A stretch of DNA of 26,227 nt. Source: CAYVJW01 sp964451885. Lineage in GTDB: Bacteria; Patescibacteriota; Gracilibacteria; UBA4473. The notes under the pieces were generated by a model. It did not search any database. It saw only the letters and a program-made list of their open reading frames with translations, and was not told the origin of the DNA. This document shows, one piece after another, positions 7,712-14,508 of this stretch. The translations under genes were made by a program, and so were the position numbers. The stretch lies in assembly GCA_964451885.1 (NCBI GenBank), contig CAYVJW010000007.1, forward strand, positions 1 to 26,227, given 5' to 3'. Numbering within the stretch: the first letter of the stretch is position 1; every line of letters begins with the position of its first letter.

Positions 7712-7888
7712 TTAAATCCCAAACTTTTTTTCAACTGTTTTTTGTGTCATAAACCTTCCTTGTTCTAAATCAGAAAGACCTTCTTCAATATTTTTTAAAA
7801 ACAAAATACGTTCAATTAACACTTCCACCTCAATATTTTGTGGTAGGCTTTTTAAAGTTTCCAAAATTTCACTTTTCTTTACTTTCAT
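7712..7888 (-). CDS. Antitoxin partner of the ParE-like toxin (58 aa)
   Basis: The product begins MKVKKSEILETLKSLPQN and continues through IEVEVLIERILFLKNIEEGL to a C-terminal GRFMTQKTVEKKFGI. Its order of features (a basic start, a EIL..LK.LP.. helix, an I..GL.dle.Gr segment and a V..KFG tail) matches small antitoxins commonly found directly before ParE-type toxins. The function is inferred from this pattern and from position. The ATG follows a well-spaced promoter with only 7 nt between -10 and start codon, and there is no Shine-Dalgarno. The stop is one base before the toxin ATG. Antitoxins of this class usually repress their own promoter together with the toxin, but I see no clear operator. 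Confidence 0.75.
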   Translation of the reverse strand: MKVKKSEILETLKSLPQNIEVEVLIERILFLKNIEEGLSDLEQGRFMTQKTVEKKFGI

Positions 7889-7895
7889 CACTTGA

Positions 7896-7924
7896 ATATT
7901 ATTTATAAAACACTAAAAAGTCAA
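7896..7924 (-). promoter_or_regulatory. Promoter of the toxin-antitoxin-rsmF unit, leaderless geometry
   Basis: On the minus strand, TTGACT (7919-7924) and TAATAT (7896-7901) are separated by 17 nt. Seven nt then lead to the antitoxin ATG at 7888, so the mRNA would begin at about the start codon. The -35 starts 2 nt beyond the gap stop codon, so the unit can be transcribed independently of gap. Confidence 0.55.
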
Positions 7925-7926
7925 TA

Positions 7927-8919
7927 TCAAAGCTTCGCGGCCAATTCTACGTACCGACACGAATACCCCCACTCATTATCATACCATGCCATAACCTTTA
8001 CCATATCATCCATAACCATTGTTTCAGCTGCGTCCACGATAGAGCTTCGGCTGTCGCGGAGGTAATCAGAAGAAACGAGAGGCCGTTCTTCATATCCCAA
8101 AATATGAGGCTGGGCATCAGAGGCTTTTTTGAGCGCGGCGTTTACTTCTTCTGCGGAAGCTTTTTTATCCAATTTTACAACCAAATCTACTAATGAAACA
8201 GTCGGTACAGGAACTCGAACAGCCAACCCGTTTAATTTCCCCTGTAGCTCCGGCAATACAAGTCCTACAGCAATGGCAGCTCCCGTAGAAGTAGGGATAA
8301 CATTCATAGCTGCAGCCCGGGAACGTCGGAGGTCTTTGTGTCCTACATCAAGAAGGCGTTGTCCGTTTGTATAAGCATGAATAGTAGTCATTAACCCGCA
8401 TTTAATGCCGAAATTTTCCTGCAATACTTTTGTCACCGGAGCTAAACAATTAGTCGTACATGACGCATTAGAAACAAATTTATCATCCTCGGTTAAAGTA
8501 TCGTCATTTGCTCCCATCACAATTGTTTTAAAGCCTTCCGATTTAGCCGGAGCGGAAAGCAAAACCTTTTTCGCCCCTTGGTCGATATGCGGTTGAACTT
8601 TTTCAAGCGTACGAAATACACCCGTACACTCCAGCACAACATCAATATCCAAATCTCCCCAGGGGAGATCCGTAATTTCGCGAGTAGAAAAACATTTGAT
8701 TTTATGTCCGTTTACATTAAAAACATCACCTCCTTTTTCTACAGAAACTTCTCCCTCAAAACGTCCGTAATTAGTATCAAACTCAAAAAGATGAATCATT
8801 TGTTCCGTGGGAGAAGGATCATTGATAGCTACCAGCTCAAGGTCAGGATTTTTAAGGGCAATCCGGGCAGCAGCCCGGCCAATCCGGCCGAATCCGTTGA
8901 TGGCGATACGCTTTTTCAT
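7927..8919 (-). CDS. gap: Glyceraldehyde-3-phosphate dehydrogenase, type I
   Basis: This cytoplasmic glycolytic enzyme oxidises glyceraldehyde 3-phosphate to 1,3-bisphosphoglycerate with NAD(P). The length (330 aa) is normal. The nucleotide-binding loop is NGFGRIGR (8-15). Asp34 (AINDPSP) is the residue that usually favours NAD over NADP. The catalytic site is SNASCTTNC (150-158) with Cys154, and His181 lies in TTIHAYTNGQ. The S-loop is HKDLRRSRAAAMNVIPTSTG (194-213), and the C-terminal signature WYDNEWGYS spans 312-320. All key residues are present. ATG 8919 fits the family start exactly. No Shine-Dalgarno is present; a weak promoter (TTCACT, 16 nt, TAAAAT) lies in the 66-nt gap to holB. It is not clustered with other glycolytic genes here. 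Confidence 0.97.
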   Translation of the reverse strand: MKKRIAINGFGRIGRAAARIALKNPDLELVAINDPSPTEQMIHLFEFDTNYGRFEGEVSVEKGGDVFNVNGHKIKCFSTREITDLPWGDLDIDVVLECTGVFRTLEKVQPHIDQGAKKVLLSAPAKSEGFKTIVMGANDDTLTEDDKFVSNASCTTNCLAPVTKVLQENFGIKCGLMTTIHAYTNGQRLLDVGHKDLRRSRAAAMNVIPTSTGAAIAVGLVLPELQGKLNGLAVRVPVPTVSLVDLVVKLDKKASAEEVNAALKKASDAQPHILGYEERPLVSSDYLRDSRSSIVDAAETMVMDDMVKVMAWYDNEWGYSCRYVELAAKL

Positions 8920-8985
8920 TTTGGAGAAGGGTTAAAGTTATTAGAATTTTAGACAAAAAAATAAAAAAGTGAAAAGAATACTCAT

Positions 8986-9714
8986 TTAAACTTTTAACTT
9001 CAAAGCCAATCTCTCTAACGCCAACCGACTATTCACATTCTGCTTAAGGGCAATATGCGTTTCCAGCAGCAAATCAAGCATTTTACAATGTCGCTCATTT
9101 TTTCTGGCATGCAGAATCATCTCATGAAGAAAATCAAAAATAACCGCCTTGTCTTTCTCTTCTTTTGCCGCTTTCACCAGCGCTTCGATTTTTTGAAATT
9201 TAGAAATAAGATCATTTCCTTCAAGAAAATCTTGAATTTCTTCGGAAACCTCAAAATCTTTACATTCTCTAGGAACCCGGACAACCGTCATACGGGAAAG
9301 GATGGTATCGAGAATCTGATGATGATTTTGGGTGGTAAAAAGAAAAACAGCGCGGGAAGGAGGCTCTTCCACTAATTTAAGTAGTGCCTGGGGAGCTGCT
9401 AGAGAGGTTCGTTCCAGATTTTCAAGAACGGCAATCCGGTACTCGGAAGTTGGTTTTTGAGAACTCCATTTTATCAGACCTCGAACACTTTCATGATCAT
9501 CTCCCTCATCTCCGATTTTAAAACTTTGTCCCTCATCTCGAAAGACAATAGTGTCAGGATGGATGCCTTGATTGATTTCAGAAATATTTGATTCTTGTAA
9601 TTTTGTCGCAATTTCAAGTGCTATTTCTATCACGTTTTTTCCTCCCGAAAGAATCACTCTTTGCGGGAAAATATCTTTATCGAGCCATTTTTGAATTTTC
9701 GGAGGAAACGGCAT
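8986..9714 (-). CDS. holB: DNA polymerase III delta-prime-like clamp-loader subunit
   Basis: This AAA+ protein belongs to the delta-prime/gamma group that loads the sliding clamp. It shows IHPD (51-54), VRGLIKWSSQKP (78-89), NLERTSLAAPQALLKLVEEP (99-118) and the sensor-1 region TILSRM (137-142), where most members have SRC. The P-loop position reads ILSGGKN (21-27) and lacks a usable GxxxxGK[ST], so it should not hydrolyse ATP. That is normal for delta-prime and argues against a gamma/tau subunit. At 242 aa it is shorter than the roughly 330 aa of typical delta-prime, so the C-terminal collar domain is reduced. Such trimming is common in reduced genomes. No Shine-Dalgarno precedes ATG 9714; the upstream spacer carries imperfect GTTAA/AACAG direct repeats. 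Confidence 0.85.
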   Translation of the reverse strand: MPFPPKIQKWLDKDIFPQRVILSGGKNVIEIALEIATKLQESNISEINQGIHPDTIVFRDEGQSFKIGDEGDDHESVRGLIKWSSQKPTSEYRIAVLENLERTSLAAPQALLKLVEEPPSRAVFLFTTQNHHQILDTILSRMTVVRVPRECKDFEVSEEIQDFLEGNDLISKFQKIEALVKAAKEEKDKAVIFDFLHEMILHARKNERHCKMLDLLLETHIALKQNVNSRLALERLALKLKV

Positions 9715-9789
9715 TGTCAGTTAACAATTAACAGTGAATAACAGTAAGAGGGTGTTAATAAGTCTGGTTTTGCTAATTTTTGAGATATT

Positions 9790-10749
9790 TTATTTCTTTT
9801 TTCTAAAAAACTTCCATCTAATCCAAATAGCAATCAATAGAATTGGCAGCCAAATCGGCGTAAATACAATCAATTTCATTATTTTATCGAAGATGTTCTG
9901 CGAGGCATAAATCAAATCATTAACCGACTGTTTCCATGATTTTTCCGGAGTCCATTCAGGAGTTTTAAAATCTCCGATTTCCGGCTCTGGCTGGATGGTT
10001 AAGCTCAAGGTAGAATACGATACGTCTGTGTCACGGCGTTTTTGTGTACGCTCAAGATTTTCTATTTGGCGTTGTACATTGCTTAATTCCCGATCTACTT
10101 CCAAAATATCTTTCAATGCTTTCGTTTCCATTTCCATCAATTTCCGAAGCCTGTCCCGGCGGGCTCGTAAATTTTCCAATTGATTTTCCGTATCAAAGTA
10201 GGCGGCGGTAATATCTCGGGTAGAAAAATTTTCAGCTTTTTTTACCCCAAAACCGGCTAACACATCGACTGATTTATCAAGTAATTCTGCAGGAATACGA
10301 AGCGTCATGCTGTAGCTTAAAACATTCGGCCTTACTTCCCACGAGTTTAAATGGGTAATAGCTCCCTTTAGTTCTTTCACTTTTTCCTCTATCAGTTCTT
10401 TTGCCATCTCCGTGTTTTCGACCTCAATAGTAAGGCTGGCATTTTTTACAATTTTTCGTTCTGCCTGATCCGGATCAAAACTCTCGGCATAAACAGGTGG
10501 CAAAATATCCCTTCCTCCACCACGACCATAAGCCATTTTTGATACAGCCGTAGGCCGAGGCATAAAACTTTCTGCCGCCTCGTCCATCATCATGGCATGT
10601 TCCTCTCTTATAGGAACGGGAGCGTCCGATTCGGAAAAAAAACAGAAACCAACACCCAAAACAATTATCACTAATATTAAATTTTCCCGAAAAAAAATAT
10701 TAGCCGATGACCAGAGGTTTTTGAGGTTCATGTTTGTTAGAAATAGCAT
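9790..10749 (-). CDS. DUF4349-type membrane-anchored coiled-coil protein
   Basis: The layout is that of DUF4349 proteins: an N-terminal membrane anchor (24-38, LILVIIVLGVGFCFF), a linker, an extracytoplasmic alpha/beta domain starting RKIVKNASLTIEVENTE (98-114), the conserved segment about 140-185 (Y-S-M-T-L-R-I-P-A...; STRDITAAYFDTENQLENLR), a coiled coil (about 185-240), a strand-rich stretch (SYSTLSLTIQP, 244-254), and a C-terminal membrane span (about 293-311) with a basic tail (RKKK). The family's biochemical role is unknown; lipid or envelope roles have been suggested from context. The Cys at 36 has Phe before it, so it is not a lipobox. ATG 10731 (residue 7) is a good alternative start, because the predicted transcript begins near 10747. 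Confidence 0.85.
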   Translation of the reverse strand: MLFLTNMNLKNLWSSANIFFRENLILVIIVLGVGFCFFSESDAPVPIREEHAMMMDEAAESFMPRPTAVSKMAYGRGGGRDILPPVYAESFDPDQAERKIVKNASLTIEVENTEMAKELIEEKVKELKGAITHLNSWEVRPNVLSYSMTLRIPAELLDKSVDVLAGFGVKKAENFSTRDITAAYFDTENQLENLRARRDRLRKLMEMETKALKDILEVDRELSNVQRQIENLERTQKRRDTDVSYSTLSLTIQPEPEIGDFKTPEWTPEKSWKQSVNDLIYASQNIFDKIMKLIVFTPIWLPILLIAIWIRWKFFRKKK

Positions 10750-10753
10750 GCAA

Positions 10754-10782
10754 AAAATACATATTCAGAGGCAATTATGCAA
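10754..10782 (-). promoter_or_regulatory. Possible promoter of the DUF4349 gene
   Basis: On the minus strand, TTGCAT (10777-10782) and TATTTT (10754-10759) are separated by 17 nt. Transcription would start near 10747, which favours the internal ATG at 10731 as the translation start. The match to consensus is moderate. Confidence 0.35.
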
Positions 10783-10844
10783 ATTGTAATGCAACAAAAC
10801 CTTGGCTTTCATGACCCGATCATTTTTGAAGGCATTTTTGATTT

Positions 10845-12920
10845 TCATCCCCCTCTCTCCTCAATAATCTTTTCAGCAACATTATTCGGAACTTTTTCAT
10901 ATGCGAAAAATTCCATCGTATAACTCGCCCTTCCCTGGGTCATGGATCTCAGCTCCGTAGCATACCCAAACATCTCCGCAAGCGGAACTTTTGCTTTCAC
11001 AAACTTGTTAATCCCCCGATCGCCCATTTCCTGGATTATCCCACGTTTTGAGGAGATGTTGCCCATAACATCCCCCATATAGTCCTCCGGGGTAATCATT
11101 TCTACTGCCATGACCGGCTCCAGTAGGACCGGATCAGCGGTTTTTACGCCTTTTTGAAAAGCCTGGGAAGCCGCAATTTTAAAAGCCAGTTCCGAAGAAT
11201 CCACATCATGGTAATTCCCGTCATAAAGCTCTACTTCCGTATCCACCACCTGATACCCGGCAATAACTCCGCGGGTAACCGCCTCTTTAAACCCTTTTTC
11301 ACATCCCGGAATAAATTCATTGGGGATAGAAGCTCCTTTAATGGAGTTGATAAATTTAAATCCTGATCCGGTTTCTCCCGGACGAATTCTACAAAGAACA
11401 TGAGCGAACTGCCCGCGCCCACCGGTTTGTTTCTTATGCAGGTATTCGGCTTCAACCGCCTTTTGGATTGTTTCCCGATAAGCCACCTGCGGTTGGCCTA
11501 TATTGGCCTCTACTTTAAATTCTCGTTTCAAACGGTCAACGATAATATCCAAATGCAGCTCCCCCATACCGGAAATAATCGTTTGATTCGTTTCTTCGTC
11601 TGTACGGATCTGGAATGTCGGATCTTCCTCCCCCAGCTTCGCCAGCGCCAACCCCATTTTTTCCTGATCGGCCTTGGTTTTTGGTTCTATCGAAATAGAA
11701 ATCACTGGCTCCGGAAATTCGATTGATTCCAGTAGAATCTGTTTATTTCCATCACAAAGCGTATCTCCCGTACGAGTCCTTTTTAGCCCTACCACCGCCC
11801 CAATGTGCCCGGCCGGAATTTCCTGTATTTCTTCCCGGGAATTCGCATGCATTTGAAGTAATCGTCCAACCCGCTCTTTTTCATCGCTTGAAACGTTATA
11901 AACATAACTTCCCGACTTAAGCACCCCCGAATACACCCGCACAAAAGCCAGTTTTCCCACAAACGGATCAGTAGCGATTTTAAATGCCAAAGAGGCTAAC
12001 GGTTCCGAAGAATCCGATTTTCGTTCTTCTTCCTGCTCGGTTTTCGGATTGATGCCTTTTGCCGCAGGGATATCAAGAGGAGAAGGAAGATAAGTAGTTA
12101 CATTATCCAGAAGCGGCTGGACTCCCTTGTTTTTCAAAGCCGTCCCCGTCAACACCGGAATAAAATGCCCCGCAATAGTAGCCCGCCGGATAGCGCCTTT
12201 TATTTCATCAACAGAAAGTTCCTCCCCTCCAAGGTACTTTTCCATCAATTCCTCATCTGACTCGGCCACCGCTTCCAGCATTTTTTCCCTCCACTCATTT
12301 GCCAAGTCTTTTTCTTCATTAGGGATGTCTTCAACTCGCACATCCTTTCCCAAATCATCATGATGTATGATAGCTTTCATCTCAACGAGATCGATAATCC
12401 CTTTAAACCCTCCTTCTATTCCAACCGGAAGTTGGATGGGAAAAGCATTTTTTGTCAGTCGTTCAATGATAGAGTCATAAGATTTCCAAAAACTCGCCCC
12501 AGTCCGGTCTAGTTTATTAATAAAACACATACGAGGAACATTGTATTTATCCGCCTGCCGCCAAACGGTTTCCGACTGAGGCTCAACCCCTGCCACTCCA
12601 TCAAATACACACACTGCCCCATCAAGAACTCTGAGACTTCGTTCTACTTCTGCCGTAAAATCCACGTGCCCTGGAGTATCGATAATATTAATCTGGCAAT
12701 CTTTCCAAAAACAAGTAGTAGCCGCAGAGGTAATCGTAATCCCTCTTTCCTGCTCCTGCTCCATCCAGTCCATAGTAGCCTCTCCGTCATGAACCTCCCC
12801 GATTTTATGGGATTTTCCCGTATAAAAAAGAACACGCTCAGTCACCGTAGTTTTCCCGGCATCAATATGAGCAATAATTCCAATGTTCCGAACTTTGTCG
12901 AGCGAGTAATGCTGAGCCAT
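10845..12920 (-). CDS. fusA: Translation elongation factor G
   Basis: This ribosomal translocase GTPase has normal length (691 aa). G1 is AHIDAGKTT (17-25), G2 RGITI (59-63), G3 DTPGH (81-85, with the catalytic His85), G4 NKLD (135-138) and G5 GTALKN (259-264). The domain IV signature QTGGRGQFAHV and the domain V segment MGDRGINKFVKAKVPLAEMF are intact. The gene ends on TGA directly after ERGG, which shows that TGA is a stop codon in this genome, unlike Gracilibacteria and SR1. It stands apart from rpsL, rpsG and tuf, which are its usual neighbours in many bacteria. The ATG is preceded by TTAGG directly against it, too close to act as a Shine-Dalgarno. No clear terminator follows in the 95 nt before the DUF4349 gene. 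Confidence 0.97.
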   Translation of the reverse strand: MAQHYSLDKVRNIGIIAHIDAGKTTVTERVLFYTGKSHKIGEVHDGEATMDWMEQEQERGITITSAATTCFWKDCQINIIDTPGHVDFTAEVERSLRVLDGAVCVFDGVAGVEPQSETVWRQADKYNVPRMCFINKLDRTGASFWKSYDSIIERLTKNAFPIQLPVGIEGGFKGIIDLVEMKAIIHHDDLGKDVRVEDIPNEEKDLANEWREKMLEAVAESDEELMEKYLGGEELSVDEIKGAIRRATIAGHFIPVLTGTALKNKGVQPLLDNVTTYLPSPLDIPAAKGINPKTEQEEERKSDSSEPLASLAFKIATDPFVGKLAFVRVYSGVLKSGSYVYNVSSDEKERVGRLLQMHANSREEIQEIPAGHIGAVVGLKRTRTGDTLCDGNKQILLESIEFPEPVISISIEPKTKADQEKMGLALAKLGEEDPTFQIRTDEETNQTIISGMGELHLDIIVDRLKREFKVEANIGQPQVAYRETIQKAVEAEYLHKKQTGGRGQFAHVLCRIRPGETGSGFKFINSIKGASIPNEFIPGCEKGFKEAVTRGVIAGYQVVDTEVELYDGNYHDVDSSELAFKIAASQAFQKGVKTADPVLLEPVMAVEMITPEDYMGDVMGNISSKRGIIQEMGDRGINKFVKAKVPLAEMFGYATELRSMTQGRASYTMEFFAYEKVPNNVAEKIIEERGG

Positions 12921-12934
12921 CCTAAGAAAAATTA

Positions 12935-12960
12935 AAAATTAATAATGCAAAATTAATAAT
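12935..12960. repeat. AT-rich 12-bp direct repeat upstream of fusA
   Basis: AAAATTAATAAT occurs at 12935-12946 and again at 12949-12960, with GC between. It lies in the fusA upstream region and may be a promoter UP-type tract or simple slippage. I see no palindrome or ORF. Confidence 0.6.
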
Positions 12961-13020
12961 TAGAAAAAAGACAAGAGGAATTTTAGGAATCAAAGGGGAA
13001 AAGTCAAATTTCATAATCTA

Positions 13021-13063
13021 TACTCCCCTCCTTACGAAGGAGGGGCTGGGGGAGGTTGGAGTA
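13021..13063. repeat. C-run/G-run palindromic intergenic repeat
   Basis: CCCCTCCTTACGAAGGAGGGG (13025-13045) is a perfect 9-bp stem with a 3-nt loop. It is followed by GGGGGAGG and enclosed by TACTCC (13021-13026) and GGAGTA (13058-13063). It lies between divergent fusA and the large plus-strand operon. This type of palindrome is dispersed in many bacterial genomes and is related in style, though not in sequence, to the one inside rsmF. Apart from this, the 12-bp repeat and the promoter, I see nothing in 12921-13183. Confidence 0.6.
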
Positions 13064-13125
13064 CGGTCAAAAGTATCTATTAAACAAATTATTACGCCTG
13101 TCAATAGATTTTATGTAATAATAAA

Positions 13126-13154
13126 TTGACATTTCTTGCAACTTAACATAGAAG
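13126..13154 (+). promoter_or_regulatory. Promoter of the large accessory operon
   Basis: A consensus TTGACA (13126-13131), a 17-nt spacer and TAGAAG (13149-13154) put the transcription start near 13161, 23 nt before the first ATG. The -35 is perfect; the -10 is weak. No Shine-Dalgarno follows. Confidence 0.45.
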
Positions 13155-13183
13155 ACTGACAACAATTTATTAATCTATTTAAA

Positions 13184-14479
13184 ATGACAGAAAAGCAATC
13201 CCTGGCAACAGAAACAGTAGATGTTCAAGTTCCGGCGAATATTTCGGAACTTCAAGCAATGTCTTTCGGCCAGCAGCTGGAAGTACTTCCGATGATGCTG
13301 ACAGATCTCTCAGATAGAGCCAGTGAACTGAGTGTCTCTCATCCGGTGATAGAGGAGATACAAGGCATATTCATGGATTTTACAGTCGAAGGAAGCCGCT
13401 TTAATGAAGCATTAGAAATTGCCGGTTCTCTTGCTGCCCCCACAAATAACATAGCAAAACTGGAGACAAAATACACCCGGATTCTGGAAGAGCTTAGCGG
13501 AGTTGCGGAAAGAAGAAGAGCTGCAATTTGCGAAAAAATGACAGTACAACAGATAAGTGAAGAAAATGTAGTAGAACGAGTTAAAGGATTCATTTCAGCG
13601 GTATTGGGAAGGAAAGGGGAAAAGGCCATAGAAGCCGCAGAAGAAGCAATAGAAGACATAGCAACATCTTCCACTGAAGAATCAATAACAGAAGCCAAAA
13701 CGTTGCTTAAGAGCATGAAAGATATCGAAGAAAAACAGATAGGAAATGCCGATGATTCCCTTGTTGTTTCGCAGGAGTTGTTGGAGACAATAGATGAAAT
13801 GACAACAACCTTAAAAGGAGGCATTGAAATATTGAATGAAGAAATTGCCAATATGTCAGAAGGAGTTTCCAGAGACGAGCTACAGCGATATCGGGATGGA
13901 ATTGGCGGAGATCTGATAAAATTCACCACTATTCACAGAATTATTTATGAATCTGCTGTTCTGGAACAACGAACTGCCCATCTGATAAAAACGAAGTTAC
14001 CGGCTAGGGCGGCTAGCCGAGAAGCTGAATTAGCAGCTGCCCTTCGACAGAGGAATACAAGTGCGGCAGTAGGAACGCTTGAGGCCATGGAAAAGGGTGA
14101 AACACGAGGGCTTGATGCTCTCTCGGAGAATTTAGCGCATCTGACACAAAGAACGGGGCGTCTTGATTCTCAAGTTTTGGGAATCAATCTCACTACTTTA
14201 AATACCACTTTGGAAAGGCTTGGCGGATTATCAGATATTTACTTGGATGCGCGAAAAGCAGGGCTCGCAAGAGATTTGGAACAACTGGAAAAATTACGAG
14301 AAAATATCACAGCTGTTCATGCAAACCCAAGATTAGTTGATGCGATTTTAACTCCGCAAATGAAATTGATAGAGGAAGTAGAAGAAGCCAGGAAAGAAGG
14401 AAAAACTAGAACTGTAGGGCAAAGAGGAGCGGCTGCTGAGCGTTTGCAGCAGTTAAGGGAAAGACAACAGAAAAGATAA
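13184..14479 (+). CDS. Helical coiled-coil hypothetical protein (431 aa)
   Basis: I do not recognise this protein. It is almost all helix with long amphipathic stretches (for example EKAIEAAEEAIEDI near 149-162 and TLLKSMKDIEEKQI near 173-186), and the C-terminal tail is Arg/Gln-rich (RLQQLRERQQKR). There is no membrane span, signal peptide or nucleotide-binding loop. The architecture loosely recalls other long helical-bundle proteins such as the TelA type, but I find none of TelA's conserved stretches and do not assign it. It is the first gene of the large operon; the next ATG is 29 nt downstream across a small hairpin. The start is set by the promoter at 13126-13154. A structural or scaffold role for the operon's larger proteins is possible inference only. 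Confidence 0.8.
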   Translation: MTEKQSLATETVDVQVPANISELQAMSFGQQLEVLPMMLTDLSDRASELSVSHPVIEEIQGIFMDFTVEGSRFNEALEIAGSLAAPTNNIAKLETKYTRILEELSGVAERRRAAICEKMTVQQISEENVVERVKGFISAVLGRKGEKAIEAAEEAIEDIATSSTEESITEAKTLLKSMKDIEEKQIGNADDSLVVSQELLETIDEMTTTLKGGIEILNEEIANMSEGVSRDELQRYRDGIGGDLIKFTTIHRIIYESAVLEQRTAHLIKTKLPARAASREAELAAALRQRNTSAAVGTLEAMEKGETRGLDALSENLAHLTQRTGRLDSQVLGINLTTLNTTLERLGGLSDIYLDARKAGLARDLEQLEKLRENITAVHANPRLVDAILTPQMKLIEEVEEARKEGKTRTVGQRGAAAERLQQLRERQQKR

Positions 14480-14482
14480 ACT

Positions 14483-14505
14483 TAAAATAGCTAATAACTA
14501 TTTTA
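14483..14505 (+). other. AT-rich hairpin directly before a start codon
   Basis: TAAAATAG (14483-14490) and CTATTTTA (14498-14505) pair perfectly over 8 bp with a 7-nt loop. The ATG of the next gene is 3 nt further on. With no Shine-Dalgarno present, the hairpin occupies the whole ribosome entry region and could tune translation or protect an mRNA end. It is too AT-rich to be a strong terminator. Confidence 0.4.
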
Positions 14506-14508
14506 TTC

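Noticed and set aside
10750..10844. Terminator after fusA
   Set aside because: No stem with a following T-run could be found on the minus strand.
10845..12920. TGA recoding, as in Gracilibacteria or SR1
   Set aside because: EF-G ends on TGA right after its usual C-terminal ERGG, and the genes use ordinary TGG for Trp and GGN for Gly.
13184..14479. TelA-type tellurite/toxic-anion resistance protein
   Set aside because: Only the helical layout is similar; none of the conserved TelA stretches could be found.
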